A DNA stretch of 64,000 nucleotides from Ailurus styani (lineage: Eukaryota; Chordata; Mammalia; Carnivora; Ailuridae). Made by a program: the position numbers and the translations under genes. Below the pieces are notes generated by a model. It searched no databases and was not told the origin of the DNA. It saw nothing but the letters and a program-made list of their open reading frames with translations. The stretch lies in assembly GCA_002007465.1 (NCBI GenBank), contig LNAC01000377.1, forward strand, positions 1,041,349-1,105,348, given 5' to 3'. Below are positions 11,501 through 25,000 of this stretch, piece after piece. Numbering within the stretch: the first letter of the stretch is position 1; the number at the start of each line of letters is the position of its first letter.

Positions 11501-14500
11501 TAGACTTTTCTGCTCTTTCATTTCTATATTCGGCATTTATAACTTTCTATAAGGAGACCTATTAAAATGTTGAGCTTTCCCTGGGGCTTTGAAATAACAG
11601 GTACACAAATGTTAGTCTGTAAAATAAAAGGAGAAAAACAAAGCAGGTAGCATTATCTTAATTTCAAAGAAAATGACCTCTGCCCTCTTTAGGAATTAAG
11701 CCTCCTGCTCTGAAATGACCACCACCACCATCACTAGTACTACCTATGACTGCCTTTTCTGACAGGATTTAAAATTGGAATGCATGCAGTTATGGTTTTT
11801 TGGAAATGTAAGACATTTGAAAAAAAATAATGGAAAAGACTATTTAGAACTTCATTATCTATTAACATGGAAGGGACGAGAACCAAGAATATCAGGAGAC
11901 ATTCAGTAATTTTGGAAGGAAAAACTTTATCAATTTGAGTACAGAGAAATAAGATCAGTTGGGAAGTTGAGAATCCAGGGGCTAAATTAAACACGATCAG
12001 GGCAGGGACTCTGTCTTGCTTAGTGTTGTGTCCTAGTATTTAGAAAGATGGCTGGTACACCAGTAGATGATGATGAATGAACACAACTTCATATTTTTGA
12101 ACAATTATTTTTTGAACAGATAACACAAGCCCATGGTGAAACCGAAAAGATAGAAAATTGTATATGGTGCAAAATAAGTCTGCCTCCTACTCTTCCATCC
12201 CAGCCGTCGCCCCCCCCAACCCCTTCCCAGAGACAGCTGCTATTGTCAATTTCTTGTTTAGTCTTCCTGAGATCTTTTATGTAAGCATAAACATTTATAT
12301 ATGCTGAGTCAAAAGTATGTGCATTTAAAATTTTGATAGGCTTGGACAAATTGCCCTCCATAGAGGATGTACCGACCCTTCCTTCAACCCCCTTCTTGTA
12401 TGGGAGTGCCTGTTCCATTACATTATGTTATCAAACTTTTTATCTTTGCCAGTTTGATAGATGGAAAATGGTGTATAATCATAGTTTTAATTTAATTTAC
12501 ATTTCTCATAATATGACAAAGGTGAAGCATGGTGGTACATTGGCTGGATGTTCATCAAATTCATTTAATTTTCTTCCTGGGCACCAATCTAGTTTATATT
12601 TCCCAGGCTCTGTGGTAAAAGTTGTGCCCAAATAATTGAGTTCTAACAGGGGAATGTGGCTGGAAGTAGAGGTGAATGCCATTTTTAAACCTGGCCTATG
12701 AAAGCTTCTCAAGAGCAACCTTCATCAACAACCTAATACAAAAATGGGCAAAAATAAAAAACCTAATAGAAAAATGAACCAAAGACATAAACATAGAAAA
12801 ACAAATAGTTACTAAACATTTGAAATTAGGCTTTTATTAGAGTAACTCTAGTTAGTGTATACAAACCCCTAAGTATCAGGACTTTAATATAATAGAAATT
12901 CAAATATAATCCATTTGTGTATGTAGCAGGTGGATTTCCACAAAGTGATTCAGAAACCTAAGATCCCTTCATCTAGTGATTCCCAGATCCTGCAGACTCA
13001 TAGTCCTCTGTACCCTCTGTCTGGCCAGCAGATATCAGGTTGTTGATTTTTTCATGTTGATTTGTAGGGACTCTTTATATTTTAAGGACATCAGCCCTTT
13101 CTCTGTGATATTCTTTCCAGTTTATCATTTGTTACCATGCAGAAAACTTTCATTTTCATGTAGCTGTAATTTTCAATCTTTTCTTTTTATATTGGTTTTG
13201 TATTATACCCAGTATGACCTTCCCACTTTGAGATTTTATTGTTTGTTTTTGTTTTTAGATTTTATTTATTTATTTGACAGAGAGAGAGATTACAAGTAGG
13301 CAGAGAGGCAGGCAGAGAAAGGAGGAAACAGGCTCCCTGGGCTCAATCCCAGGACTCTGGGATCATGACCTGAGCCGAAGGCAGAGGCTTTAACCCACTG
13401 AGCCACCCAGGAGCCCCGCGATTTTATTGTTTTATTATAAAAGCAAAACAACCTCATTCAGAAGGGTTAGCTACTAGAGAAAACAAATGAACAAATAAAA
13501 AAAACCCCTCAAATCACTTCCCCAGACAACTATATCATCCAATCAGCTTATTTCTTATGCCCAGCATCCTGTCTTCTTTCTATAGGAGATTTTGGGGCTT
13601 AGTTTTCATGATATAAACTTTGTCAGATGGGTGACAATTGCAATGGCAATTCTCTTTGCCATTTCTTTTACTGTGTGTGGGAATCTTCCCCTCACTCCAT
13701 ACTGCATCAGGGTTTTCAGGATGGAGAAGCAATTGCTTATTCTCCACAATATTCTTCACAAGGAAAGGAGGTGTCCTATTCAGGTCTCTGAGGCAGCTAG
13801 TGAAAACTCTTGTTCTAGAAGCCTAAACCTAAGAGAGTCCACAGGACTCCTGCCCTATGGCCACCATATACAGAAACTCATCATTAAGGCTAGGTTCACT
13901 GTACTCTGAGCTCGTGAGGAAACTGCAGATGAAGCAGGCCCTAAACAAATAACTTCACATAAAACTGAAGTTGCATTTCCAGAGATTTCTCATGTCCAAT
14001 CCCTAAAATGGAGGTAGGTAAGTAGAAGGAAATTTCCATTACTATCAGGCATAAATAGTTAATAATGAGAATATATCCACTTCTCTCATCTTGTCTGCTA
14101 CTATTCTGTGCCTTGCACTTTCCGTTTTGGTCTTACAGAACTGCTGTAGCTCCTGGGAGACACCACGCTATTTCCTCATTTCTAGTGGTCAAGATCTTTG
14201 TTCCTGTTGTTCTCCCTGCCTTCACCAATACCACCCTCCACTGTCAACCCTGCTGGCAATCTCCTCCTCATCTTTTTAGCTGAGTATCATATCATCTAGA
14301 GGCTTTCCCAGACTTCCCCCAGGCTGTATCAACTCTACTTCTGGGTCCCAATCATAGTGTGTTATCAAGGAGCTTTACCTGGCTCTTTCCCTATAGATTG
14401 CACTCTTCAGGGCAAAGGTATCTTAATTCATTTTTGTATCTCAGTGTCTGGTATACAATAGATGTGTATTAAGTGCTGGTCTTCAGTTGAAAAAGAGAAG

Positions 14501-16043
14501 GAGCAATCGGGGAAGATAGTGGTAGAGTAGGAGGAACCTAGGCTCACCTCATTCCACAGACTAAATAACTATCAAACCGTTCTAAATACTCTAGAAATTG
14601 ATCTGAAGATTAGCACAACAAACTCCACAACTACAAGTAGAGAAGAAGGAAGGAAAGTGTAGAGACATGGCTTGGGAGAGAAATGGATCGTGGCCCTGTG
14701 GTGGGGAGGCAGCCACAGTTGTGGAGAAAGATGAGAGACAAACTAGCACACAGGGGAGTGCATGGGAAAACAAATCCCCATAGTAATTGGCTTGGAAAGC
14801 AAGAGGGCCTGAATTTCCTGAGTTCTTAGTGAGATTTAAAGCCCAGAGTTTTAAAGGTCAGCATGCTTGGCTCTGGGAGAACTCAGAGGACATTGGGGCT
14901 GGTCTTAAAGAAAAGGCAGGGCAAACAGCTTGCAGACGTACAGTGTGGAAATAGCAATTTGAAGAGCACTGGGGCACACAGTAGGGAAGTTATCCATTCA
15001 TTTCAGAATGTGTCCCAGAGAGACAGTATTCACAGAGAGACCCCTCTGGGGAAAATGGAACTGGTAGGTGCCACTTCCCTCCCCCGCCTCTCAGCAGAAT
15101 CACAGGGCCACCCTCAGGAACCTGTGCAGCACTAGTACTCACTACTTTACTTGCTCAAACCAATTCCCACCCCTATGTTCTGGTAGACCTGCCCTTTCTG
15201 GTCACAACTGCCTGAGTCCCAGTGTTGCAGGCCCCTTCCTCCAGAAGACTAGCCCAAACCCCTGCTCACACTGCATCTTCCCATGTGGGATTCTGCAGAG
15301 CCTAGGTTCTAGTAGCAGTGGTGACAGGTCTCATTTCACAAACAGACCACAGCACACCTAGTTAAAATGCCCTATGTTCAAGGCGGGACCAAGACTGCCC
15401 ACAACAAGCAGAGACTCTCAGCAGACGACTGGCCTGAAGGATACAGTGGCCAGGACACAACAGGAGAGCACACACAGCACACATTGGAGACACTGTACTG
15501 AGGGGCACTACAGGACTTCTTCATAAAGCCATTACTCTCAAGAACAGGGATGTAGTTAACTTTCCTAACACAGAGAGACTTAGACAAATGAGAAGACAGA
15601 GAAATGTGTCCCAAATGAAAGAATAGGACAAGAACATAGCCAGAGATCTAATCAAAATAGATATAACAACTGATGTTATAACATGCTGATGGAAAATTTA
15701 AGCAATGATCATATAGGATACTCACTGGACTTGAGAAAAGAGTGGAGAACATCAGTGAGACACTTAACACAGAGATAAGGAATAACATAGCAGAGATAAA
15801 GGGATCAATAAACGAAATGAAAAACCTACTTGATGGAAAGAACAGTAGGCTGGAAGAAGCAGAGGAATGAATTAGTGACCTAGAAGACAGAGTAATAGAA
15901 AGTAATCATCTGGGGCACCTGGGTGGCTCAGTGGGTTAAGCCACTGCCTTTGGCTCAGGTCATGATCTCTGGGTCCTGGGATCAAGCCCCACATTGGGCT
16001 CTCTGCTCACCCCTCTCCCTCTGCCTGCCTCTCAGCCTACTTG

Positions 16044-16082
<39 letters not shown>

Positions 16083-19000
16083 AAATAAATAAATAAATAA
16101 ATAATCTTAAAAAAAAAAGGAATAAAGAAAGAAAGTAATCATCCTGAACAAAAGAGAAAAGAGAATTAGTCAGAATGAGAAAAGACTTAGGGAACTTGGT
16201 GACTCCATCAAACATAGTAACATTCATGTTATAGGAGTCCTAGAAGAAGAAGAGAGAAAAAGGGGTCAGGGAATCTATTTGAAGAAATAGCAGCTGAAAA
16301 TCTAACCTGGGAAAGGAAACAGATATCCAGATCCAGGAGGCATAGAGAACCCCCCAAAAAATCAATAAAAGCAGATCCACACCAATACATACTGTAATTA
16401 AAATGAGAAAACACAGTGATAAAGAAAAATATTAAAAGCCACAAGACAAAAGAAGAGAGTTACATACAAAAGAAACCTCATAAGGCTATCAGTGGATTTT
16501 TCAGTAGAAACTTTCCAAGCCAGAAAGGAGTGGTATGTGGGCGCCTGGGTGGCTCAGTGGGTTAAGGCCTCTGCTTTCAGCCCAGGTCATGGTCTTGGCG
16601 TCCTGGGATCGAGGCCCGCATCGGGCTCTCTGCTCAGCGGGGAGCCTGCTTCCTCCTCTCCCTGTCTCTCTGCCTGCCTCTCTGCCTACTTGTGGTCTCT
16701 CTCTCAGTGTCAAATAAAATAAATAAAATCTTTAAAAAAAAAAAAAAAAGAAAGGAGTGGTATGATATATTCAAAGTGCTGAATGGAAAAAACCTGCAAT
16801 CAAGAATACTCTATCCAGCAAGGCTACCATTCAGAATAGGAGAGATAGAGCTTCCCAGACAAACAAAAATGAAAGGAGTTCATGACCAGCCCTACAAGAA
16901 ATATTAAAGAGTATTCTTTGAGTATAAAGACCAAAAATTACAGTATGGTTTTCTTTTCCGTGCGGCCACCGAAGGATGAGGGTGCGTGAGGCCCAGTTGG
17001 CCGAGTGGGCCTGGCGGCATCGTCTGACGGCCAGTCGCGGGGCTCTTCGAGGTGCAACAGAGCTTATGAGATGAAGATGAATGGAGGTCGTCCTGATTGA
17101 TGTTTTCCAGAAACTGCTCACAGGATGGCTATGATAAAACCATGGAGCACAACTGCATGTAATGAGGTACCAAAACATATAGGTGGCTACAGATGAATAT
17201 TCAAGTCCAGAACTATCATGGTTAAAATTCATTGCCTCAAAGGCATGCAATCAGAAGGGAAAATGAAGAATTGGTCAAGAAGACATGAATTGAAACATGA
17301 TAAAATTAATATTTTATTTAACATTGATCACCTCACAATAAATTATGTAGAAAAATATATCTTTGAGTACTTGTAATTGCTGGGCAATAAAGTCTATTAT
17401 CTCTTAAATATAAAAAAAAACAAAAAACAAACAAAAAAAATTACAGTATGAAGGTAGGAAATACATAATACAAGAAATGAGTATTTCTGTAAAAAAATAA
17501 AAGAACTCACAAAATAAAATGATGTAACATATGACACCATACACCTAAATGTGGGAAGGAGAGGAGTAAAGAATGAGTTCAAACTTAAATGACCATCAAT
17601 TTAATATAGACTGCTATATGCAGATGATGTTATATACAAACCTAATGGTAACCACAATTCAAAAACCACTAATAAATATGCAAAGAATAGAGAGAAAGAA
17701 ATCCAAATACATCATTAAAGAAAACCAGCTAACCATTAAAGAGAGAAAGACAAGAAAGGATCAGGGAATCTTTAGAAAGCACCACAAAACAAGTAATAAA
17801 ATTGGACTATGTACACAGCTATCAATAATTACTTTGCCTGTAAATGAACTAAATGCTCCAATCAAAGGAATAGGCTGACAGAACAGATAAGAAAACAACC
17901 CATCTATATTCTGCCTTTAAGAGACTCGTTTTAGACCTAAAGACACCTGCAGATTGAAAATGAGGGGATAGAGAAACATTTATCATGCAAAATGTCAAAA
18001 GAAAGCCAGAGTAGCAATACTTATATCGGACAAAATAGACTTAAAAATAAAGACTGTAACAAGAGACAAAGAAGGACACTACATAATAATAAAGGGTACC
18101 ATCCAACAAGAAGATAAAACAATTGTAAATATTTATGCACCCAACTTGGGAGCACCCAAATACATACAATAGTAACAAACATAAAGGAACTAATTGATAA
18201 TAATACAAAGTAAGGGACTTTGAAACCAATAGATTATCTAAACAGAAAATCAACAAGGAAACAATAGCTTTGATGACACACTGGACCAGATGAATTTAGC
18301 AAATATACTGAGAACATTCCATCACAAAACAGCACAATACATTCTTTTCAAGTGCAGATGGAACACTCTCCAGAACAGATCACTTATCAGGCCACAGAAC
18401 AAGCCTCAACAAATTTAAAAAGACTGAAGTCATATCATACGTCTTTTCTGACCCAATGTTATGAAGCTAGAAGTTAACCACAAGAAAAAATCTGAAAAGA
18501 CCACAAATTCATGGAAGTTAAGTAACATGCTACTAAAAATGAATTGGTCAATCAGGAAATAAAAGAAAAAATAAAAGAGTACACAGAAACAAATGAAAAT
18601 GAAAACACAGTGGTCCAAAACCTTTGGGATACAGCAAAAGTGGATCTAAGAGGGAAATTTATAGCAATACAAGCCTACCTCAAGAAGCAGGAAAAATCTC
18701 AAATAAACAACTTAACCTTACACCTAAAGGAGCTTGAAAAAGAACAAACAAAACCTCAAACCAGCAGAAAGAAGGAAATAATATGGATTAAGGCAGAAAT
18801 AAGTTATGTAGAAACTAAAATAAACAAAAAACCAGAAACAAATACAACAGGTTAATGAAACCAGGAGTTAAAAAAAAAATCAATAAAATTGAAAAACCTC
18901 TAGCTAGACTTAACAAGAAAAAAAGGGAAAGGACCCAAATAAATAAAATCACAAGTGAGAGGAGAAATAACAATAAACACCACAGAAATACAAACCATTA

Positions 19001-22000
19001 TGAGAATATTGTGAAAAACAGTATGCCAACAAATTGGACAACCAGAAGAAATGGATAAATTCCTAGAAACATATACCTATCAAAACTGAAACAGGAAGAA
19101 ACAGGAAATTTGAACAGACTGATTACTGGCAAAGAAACAGAATCAGTAATTTAAAAAATCCCCCAAAACAACAGTACAGACCAGATGGCTTCATAGGCAA
19201 ATTCTACCAAACATTTAAAGAAGAGTTAATACCTATTCTTCTCAATCTATACTAAAAAATAGAGAAGATAGGAAAACTTCCAAATTCATTCTATGAGGCC
19301 AGCACTACCCTAATACCAAAACCAGATAAAGATATCACAAAGAGAGAACTACAGGCCAATGTCTGTGATGAACATAGATGCAAAAACCCTCACCAAAATA
19401 CTAGCAAACTGAGTCCAACAATATATTTAAAAAAATCATATACCATGATTAAGTGGGATTTATTCCTGGGTTGCAAGGGTGGTTCAATATTCGTAAATCA
19501 ATCAACATAATACATCACATCATTAAGAGAAAGGATAAGAACCATATGATCATTTCAATAGATGCAGAAAAAGCATTGACAAAGTACAACAACCATTCAT
19601 GAGAAAAACCCTCAACAGATGTTTAGAGGGAACATACCTCAACATAGTAATGGCCATATATGAAAAACCCACAGCTAACATCATCCTTAATAGGGAAAAA
19701 CTGAGAGCCTTTCCCCTAAGGTCAGGAACAAGAGAAGGATGACCACTCTCATCACTTTTATTCAACATAGTACTGGAAGTCCTAGACACAACAATAAGAC
19801 AATAAAAAGAAATAAAAGGCATCCAAATCAGTAAGGAAGAAGAAAAATTTTCACTATTTGCAGATGACATGATAGTATTCATGGAAGATCAGAAAGACTC
19901 CACTAACAAACTGCTAGAACCGATACACAAAATCAGTAACGTCCCAAGATACGAAATCAATTTACAGAAATCTGTTGCATTTCTATACACCAAAAATGAA
20001 GTTGCAGAAAGAGAAATTAAGAAAAAAATTCCATTTATAATTACACCAAAAATAATAACATGTCTAGGAATAAACTTAGCAAAAGGTAAAAGACCTATTA
20101 CTCTGAAAACTACAAAACACTAATGAAAGAAATTGAAGATGACACAAAGACATGGAAAGACATTCCATGCTCATGGATTGGAAGAACAAATACTGTTAAA
20201 ATATTTATATTAACCAAAGCAATCTATACATTTAATGTAATCCCTATCAAAATACCAATAGCATTTTTCACAGAACTAGAACAAATAATCCTAAAATGTT
20301 TATGGAACCACAAAAGACCCCGAATAGCCAAAACACCTTGAAAAAGCTAAGCAGAGCTGGCGGTGTCACAATTCTAGACTTCAAGTTGTATTACAAAGCT
20401 GTAGTAATCAAAACAACATAGTACTGGCACAAAAATAGACACATAGATCAATGAATAGAAAATCTAGAAGTAAACCCACAATTATATGGTCAATTAATCT
20501 TTGACAACACAGGAAAGAATATCCAATGGGAAAAAGACAGTCTCTTCAACAAATGGTGTTGGGGAAATTGAACAGCAACATGCAAAAGAAACTGGACAAC
20601 TTTTTTTAAAACCATACACAAAAATAAATTAAAAATTGATTAAAGACCTAAATGTGAGACCTGAAACCGTAAAAATCCTAGAAGAGAACATAGGCAGTAA
20701 TTTCTCTGACATTGGCTGTAGCAACTTTTTTCTAGGTGGGTCCAAAACAAATTATTTGGACTACATCAAAATAAAAATCTTCTGCACAGCCAAGGAAACA
20801 ATCAACAAAACTAAAAGGCAATCTATGGAATGGGAGAAGATATTTGCATATAACATACCTGATAAAGGGTTAGTATCCAAAACACATAAGGAACTTATAA
20901 ACTCAACACCCAAAAAACAATGCAATTAAGAAATAGAAGACATGAACAGACATTTCTCCAAAGAAGACATACAGATGGCCAATACACACATGAAAAGTTG
21001 CTCATCACTTATCATCAGGAAAGGCAAATCAAAATTACAATGAGATATCACCTCACACCTGTGAGAATGGCTAAAATCAACAACTGGTTGTTGGCAAGGA
21101 TGTGGAGAAAAAGGAACCCTCTTGCGCTGTTGGTGAGAATACAAACTGGTACAGCCACTGTGGAAAACGGTATGGAGCTTTCTCAAAAAGTTAAAAATAG
21201 AACTACCCTACAATCCAGCAATTGCACTACTGGGTATTTATCCCCTCAAAATACAAAAACACTCATTCAAAGGGATACATGCACCTCTATGTTTATAGCA
21301 ACATTATTTACAAAAGCCAAGATATGGAAGCAGCCCAGTGTCCATCAACTGATGAATGGACAAAGAAGATGTAGTATACATATATACACAATGGAATATT
21401 ATTCATCCATAAAAAAGAATAAAATCTTTCCATTTCCAACAACATAGATGGAGCTAGAGAGTATAATTCTAAGTGAAATAAGTCGGAGAAAGATAAATAT
21501 CATTATTTCATTCAGATGTAGAATTTAAGAAACAAAACAAACATGGGGCAAAAAAGATAGACAAACCAACAGACGCTTAACTATAGAGAACAAACTGATG
21601 GTCACCAGAGGAGAGGTGAGTGGGGGGATGGGTGAAATAGGTGATCGGCACCAGGTGATTAAAATAAAAACTTAAAAAAAAGAAAAAGATAAGGAGCCAT
21701 TTAATTTACCTTTGGTTTTTGGGGCAGGGATTAGGATTACATGGATCCTTTGAGATGCATGATCCAAACTCAAACTGATGGTCTTGGAGGCCCACACATC
21801 GAGCAATGCAGGCACTGGGGTAAGTGCGTCCATTCTGCCCACACACGGGGACGAACTGATCTGCACAGTTACAGGGCAGACCTGTGGAGAAGATACAGAT
21901 TCAGTGATGGGGACATGTACATTCCTCAGCTCTTCACATTCCCTAATTAACATGGAGCTCTCAAGTTAAAAGAGCATTGTGAATTAAGTCAGGAAAAAGC

Positions 22001-25000
22001 ATCCCTCCAATCTCTGAGAGTGCTTTTAAAGGTGGCAAGGCTCTGAAAAGCCATTTGTCTGCATAATGGCTTTCCTTTGTTCCATTTATTGTCAGGTAAT
22101 TGAGAGTTTCCAGACCTTGATCCCAGGGGCAGAGACTCATATAAACAAAGCTATAGGGGGGAAAAGTAAAGAAATTACAATAATTTCCCAAGTTACCTTT
22201 TTGTTCTTCTTCCCCTTCCCTAAGGAGATGAAGAGTGGAATATGATGAATTTACAACCTTTGTCTTTATCTTGGTTTTGGTATCACCCTTTGACATTCCA
22301 GAAATCCCCCAAGCCAGACTTTAAACATCTAATTTCTAGATTTTATACACTAGATTGGAAGAAGCTTTCTTTATTTTTCCTACCTATAGCTTTATTTATA
22401 GAGGTCTTACCTAATGAACCAGCAAGCTAAGGCAGGATAGGAAGAAGGTGATGAGAAAAACATTACAACACAAACTAACTTAGAAAATACATTTTCTTAA
22501 AAAGAGAAAATACCTTTTTTCTCTTTTTTAAGGTTTTTATTTATTTATTTATTTGACAGAGAAAGAGAGCACAAGTAAGCAGAGCAGCAGGCAGAGGGAG
22601 ATGGAGAAGCAGGCTCCCTGCTGAGCAGAGAGCCCAACGTGGGGCTTGGTCCCAGAACCCTGGGATCACGACCCGAGCTGAAGGCAGATGCTTCACTAAC
22701 TGAGCCAGCCAGGTGCCCCCCAAAATACATTCTCTAACATAATGGTAGGGGTGGATGGGGAATTTTAGCAGGTAGAAAAGTTCCATTTAACCAAAACCAT
22801 CCCAATAACGGCCCCGTTCCTTTTAACCCATGGTTTTTCAGGTCCTAGAAAATCATTTAGTTTAATGACTTCAGGTCACAGAGGAAGAAAGATCCAGAGA
22901 GGGAAAGTAACTTGTTCTCAGATTATGTATTTATTTTACTGTGTACATTTGCAGTTATGGCAAGACCAGCGAAGCTGCCTTGAAGGGAAATGGGTACAAA
23001 GGGATGATGGGTGCTAAGGACAGCTTCTGGGTGGCGGTGGTTACCTGTGAAGGTGCGCCGGTCATCTTCTGAACTGTGCTCACTGAGGCACAGGCGGGTA
23101 GAACACACCAAATTGCCAGAAAAACAAGAACAGATATTGCAGTCAATATTAAAGGAGGTCCCGTGACCTAAGGAAAGGAGAAATATAATGTTGATCCATT
23201 TCATGCATTTATAAATAAATCATATATTAAAAATTTAATAGTTTAAAAAGTTTTAAAATAGAAAGTATTGAAAGATGACTTCTGAATATACAAACTGAGA
23301 AATTAAATCTGTAATATTTATATTTTCATGCTTATTTCCCACCATTTCTCTGCAAACCCCTAAACTGCTAGTCTTACCAGATTGCTCCCTATTCCCTGAG
23401 AATGTTTCTGGCTGCCCCTCTTGTCTCACATGCTCCTCTCCTCCTTCTGGAATTTCAGTCATCTCTCCACAATCAGCCCTGATACCATCTTTGAATTAAA
23501 GACTCTCCTGACGCCCTGGCAGGAATGACTAGGTCCTTGAAGAGCTCTGGGTCTGCTCCTTTTGTGTCTCTAATTCTCCCCCATCTGATCATGTACAGCA
23601 TGACCTCAATCCCTCATTCCAGTTTCGGCCCCATAAGGCGCTAGTATGTTCTGTGAGGAGCAGGCATTTAATCAGTAGAAGTCTATGGAAGGAAAGAATT
23701 TGTTTATCCTTGAACATCTTGTGATACAAGATACCTACCTTAGACTTTGGCTAAGTAGAATATGGATTAAAAAATGAATACCTGACTTGTTCTAGGGCAG
23801 ACACTTGCAGGCTCTTTTTAGCCCAAAGCACCCTACTTTCAAATAAGATCTCAAACAGAAGAGTAAACCAAGAAGCATATAAAAGCTGAACTACCCTGGT
23901 TGATGGGTATGGGGTGATGTAGGGGTGAGAGTAGCAGAGTGAACAGCTGTGGGGGAGTACATTCTCAAAAGCAGTATTTTTTTCCCATAATTTCTGAGGT
24001 TGTATATGGTTGTTAGGGCTATAAGCAAAACATGGTTAAGGAAGCAGTGAGAAAGCAAGTGCTCAGACTTTTAGAGAGGGCATCAAAGGGTGGCACTTCT
24101 TCATGTGCTCTCTCCCAGTGCCTAGTCAACAGTTCGCTTTCCACAATGTCAAACTCTGACTTTTACTTCTTGTAAAGAGACATAGTTGAGGAAGGGATGG
24201 GAAGGAGCACACCTGTGTCTTTGCCTATGGAGGCCAAGAGCTTTGGAGTCAGATAGGCCTGGGACTGAATTCTGCTTTGGTCACTTACTAGCTGGATGAT
24301 CTGTCTCGGCATCATCTTCCTCACAACAAAACTGAACTCAAAGAACTGGAAGGCTCACATGAGATAACACAGGCCAAGACTTAGCATACTGCCTGGCACA
24401 CAATTAGAAGTTCAATAAGTATTAATTAATTGTTTTTAGCTAATAGTCCCTTCTTGAGGAGGCTCCTAAGAGGGTTCCTTAGAAGTCCTAGTGTTCTGTA
24501 GAGTACAGTTTGGAAAATACTGCCCTGGAGGATCTGAGTTGTAGACCTGACTCTTTGGTGGGACTCTTTCTACAAAGTTAAGATAACTAATCTCATATTA
24601 AAAACAAAAAGCCAGTAAATACAGCTCAAAACTCACTTTTTCTTTTTCCTCCGACAATACATGACTTCTGAAGATCTATACAGTGCATCTCCATACAATT
24701 TTCCAAGAGTCCACTTTGTCCACATGAGCAAATTTTGTAACAACCAACTTCCCCAGCAGATGATGGCACCTGGATTAGTGTCCCTTGACGGACAATGAAA
24801 TCAGAGGCTTCTCCTAATTTGCAACCTGTACAAACAAAAATAAGCTGAGAGAGATGGTATTGTTCCATGACATTGTGTTATGACATTAGATATATTTTAC
24901 ATTGGTCTCATAGGTATTATGTGGCTACTAAAGATTATGTAATAGAACTTTCACTGAGTTAAAGAACTGGTCTGGTTCACTGACCGAAACATACCCTCTC

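Larger units (their letters stand above)
14506..21681 (+). mobile_element. Near-full-length L1 (LINE-1), antisense to RECK, with three nested insertions
   Basis: The 5' end shows the carnivore L1 5'UTR start (GGGGAAGATAGTGGTAGAGT, GAGGAACCTAGGCTCACCTC). ORF1-type sequence follows (15700-16900), then ORF2-type sequence, with reverse transcriptase FADDMIVF at 19857, and a 3' end at about 21660-21681 in an A-rich tail. It is flanked by a 16-bp duplication with one mismatch: GAAAAAGAGAAGGAGC (14489-14504) and GAAAAAGATAAGGAGC (21682-21697). Both ORFs carry many stops and frame breaks, so it is inactive. Without the two SINEs and the retrocopy it is about 6.2 kb, close to full length. The 3' duplication ends 10 nt from the RECK exon 16 donor GT. 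Confidence 0.92.
10786..21709 (-). other. RECK intron 16
   Basis: 10.9 kb, the second longest intron here. It holds an L1M fragment, an L2, a near-full-length antisense L1, three CAN SINEs and a retrocopy. 10786-12080 looks mostly unique. Confidence 0.85.

Noticed and set aside
16501..16722. Overlapping open frames on both strands at CAN SINEs, repeated across the window with similar Trp/Ser/Leu-rich peptides
   Set aside because: The same peptides recur at every young SINE, so they are translated SINE sequence, not a gene family.
18544..21447. Several open frames encoding Lys-rich and reverse-transcriptase-like proteins
   Set aside because: These are broken pieces of the L1 ORF2 within one element, not host genes. 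Frames are interrupted by many stops.
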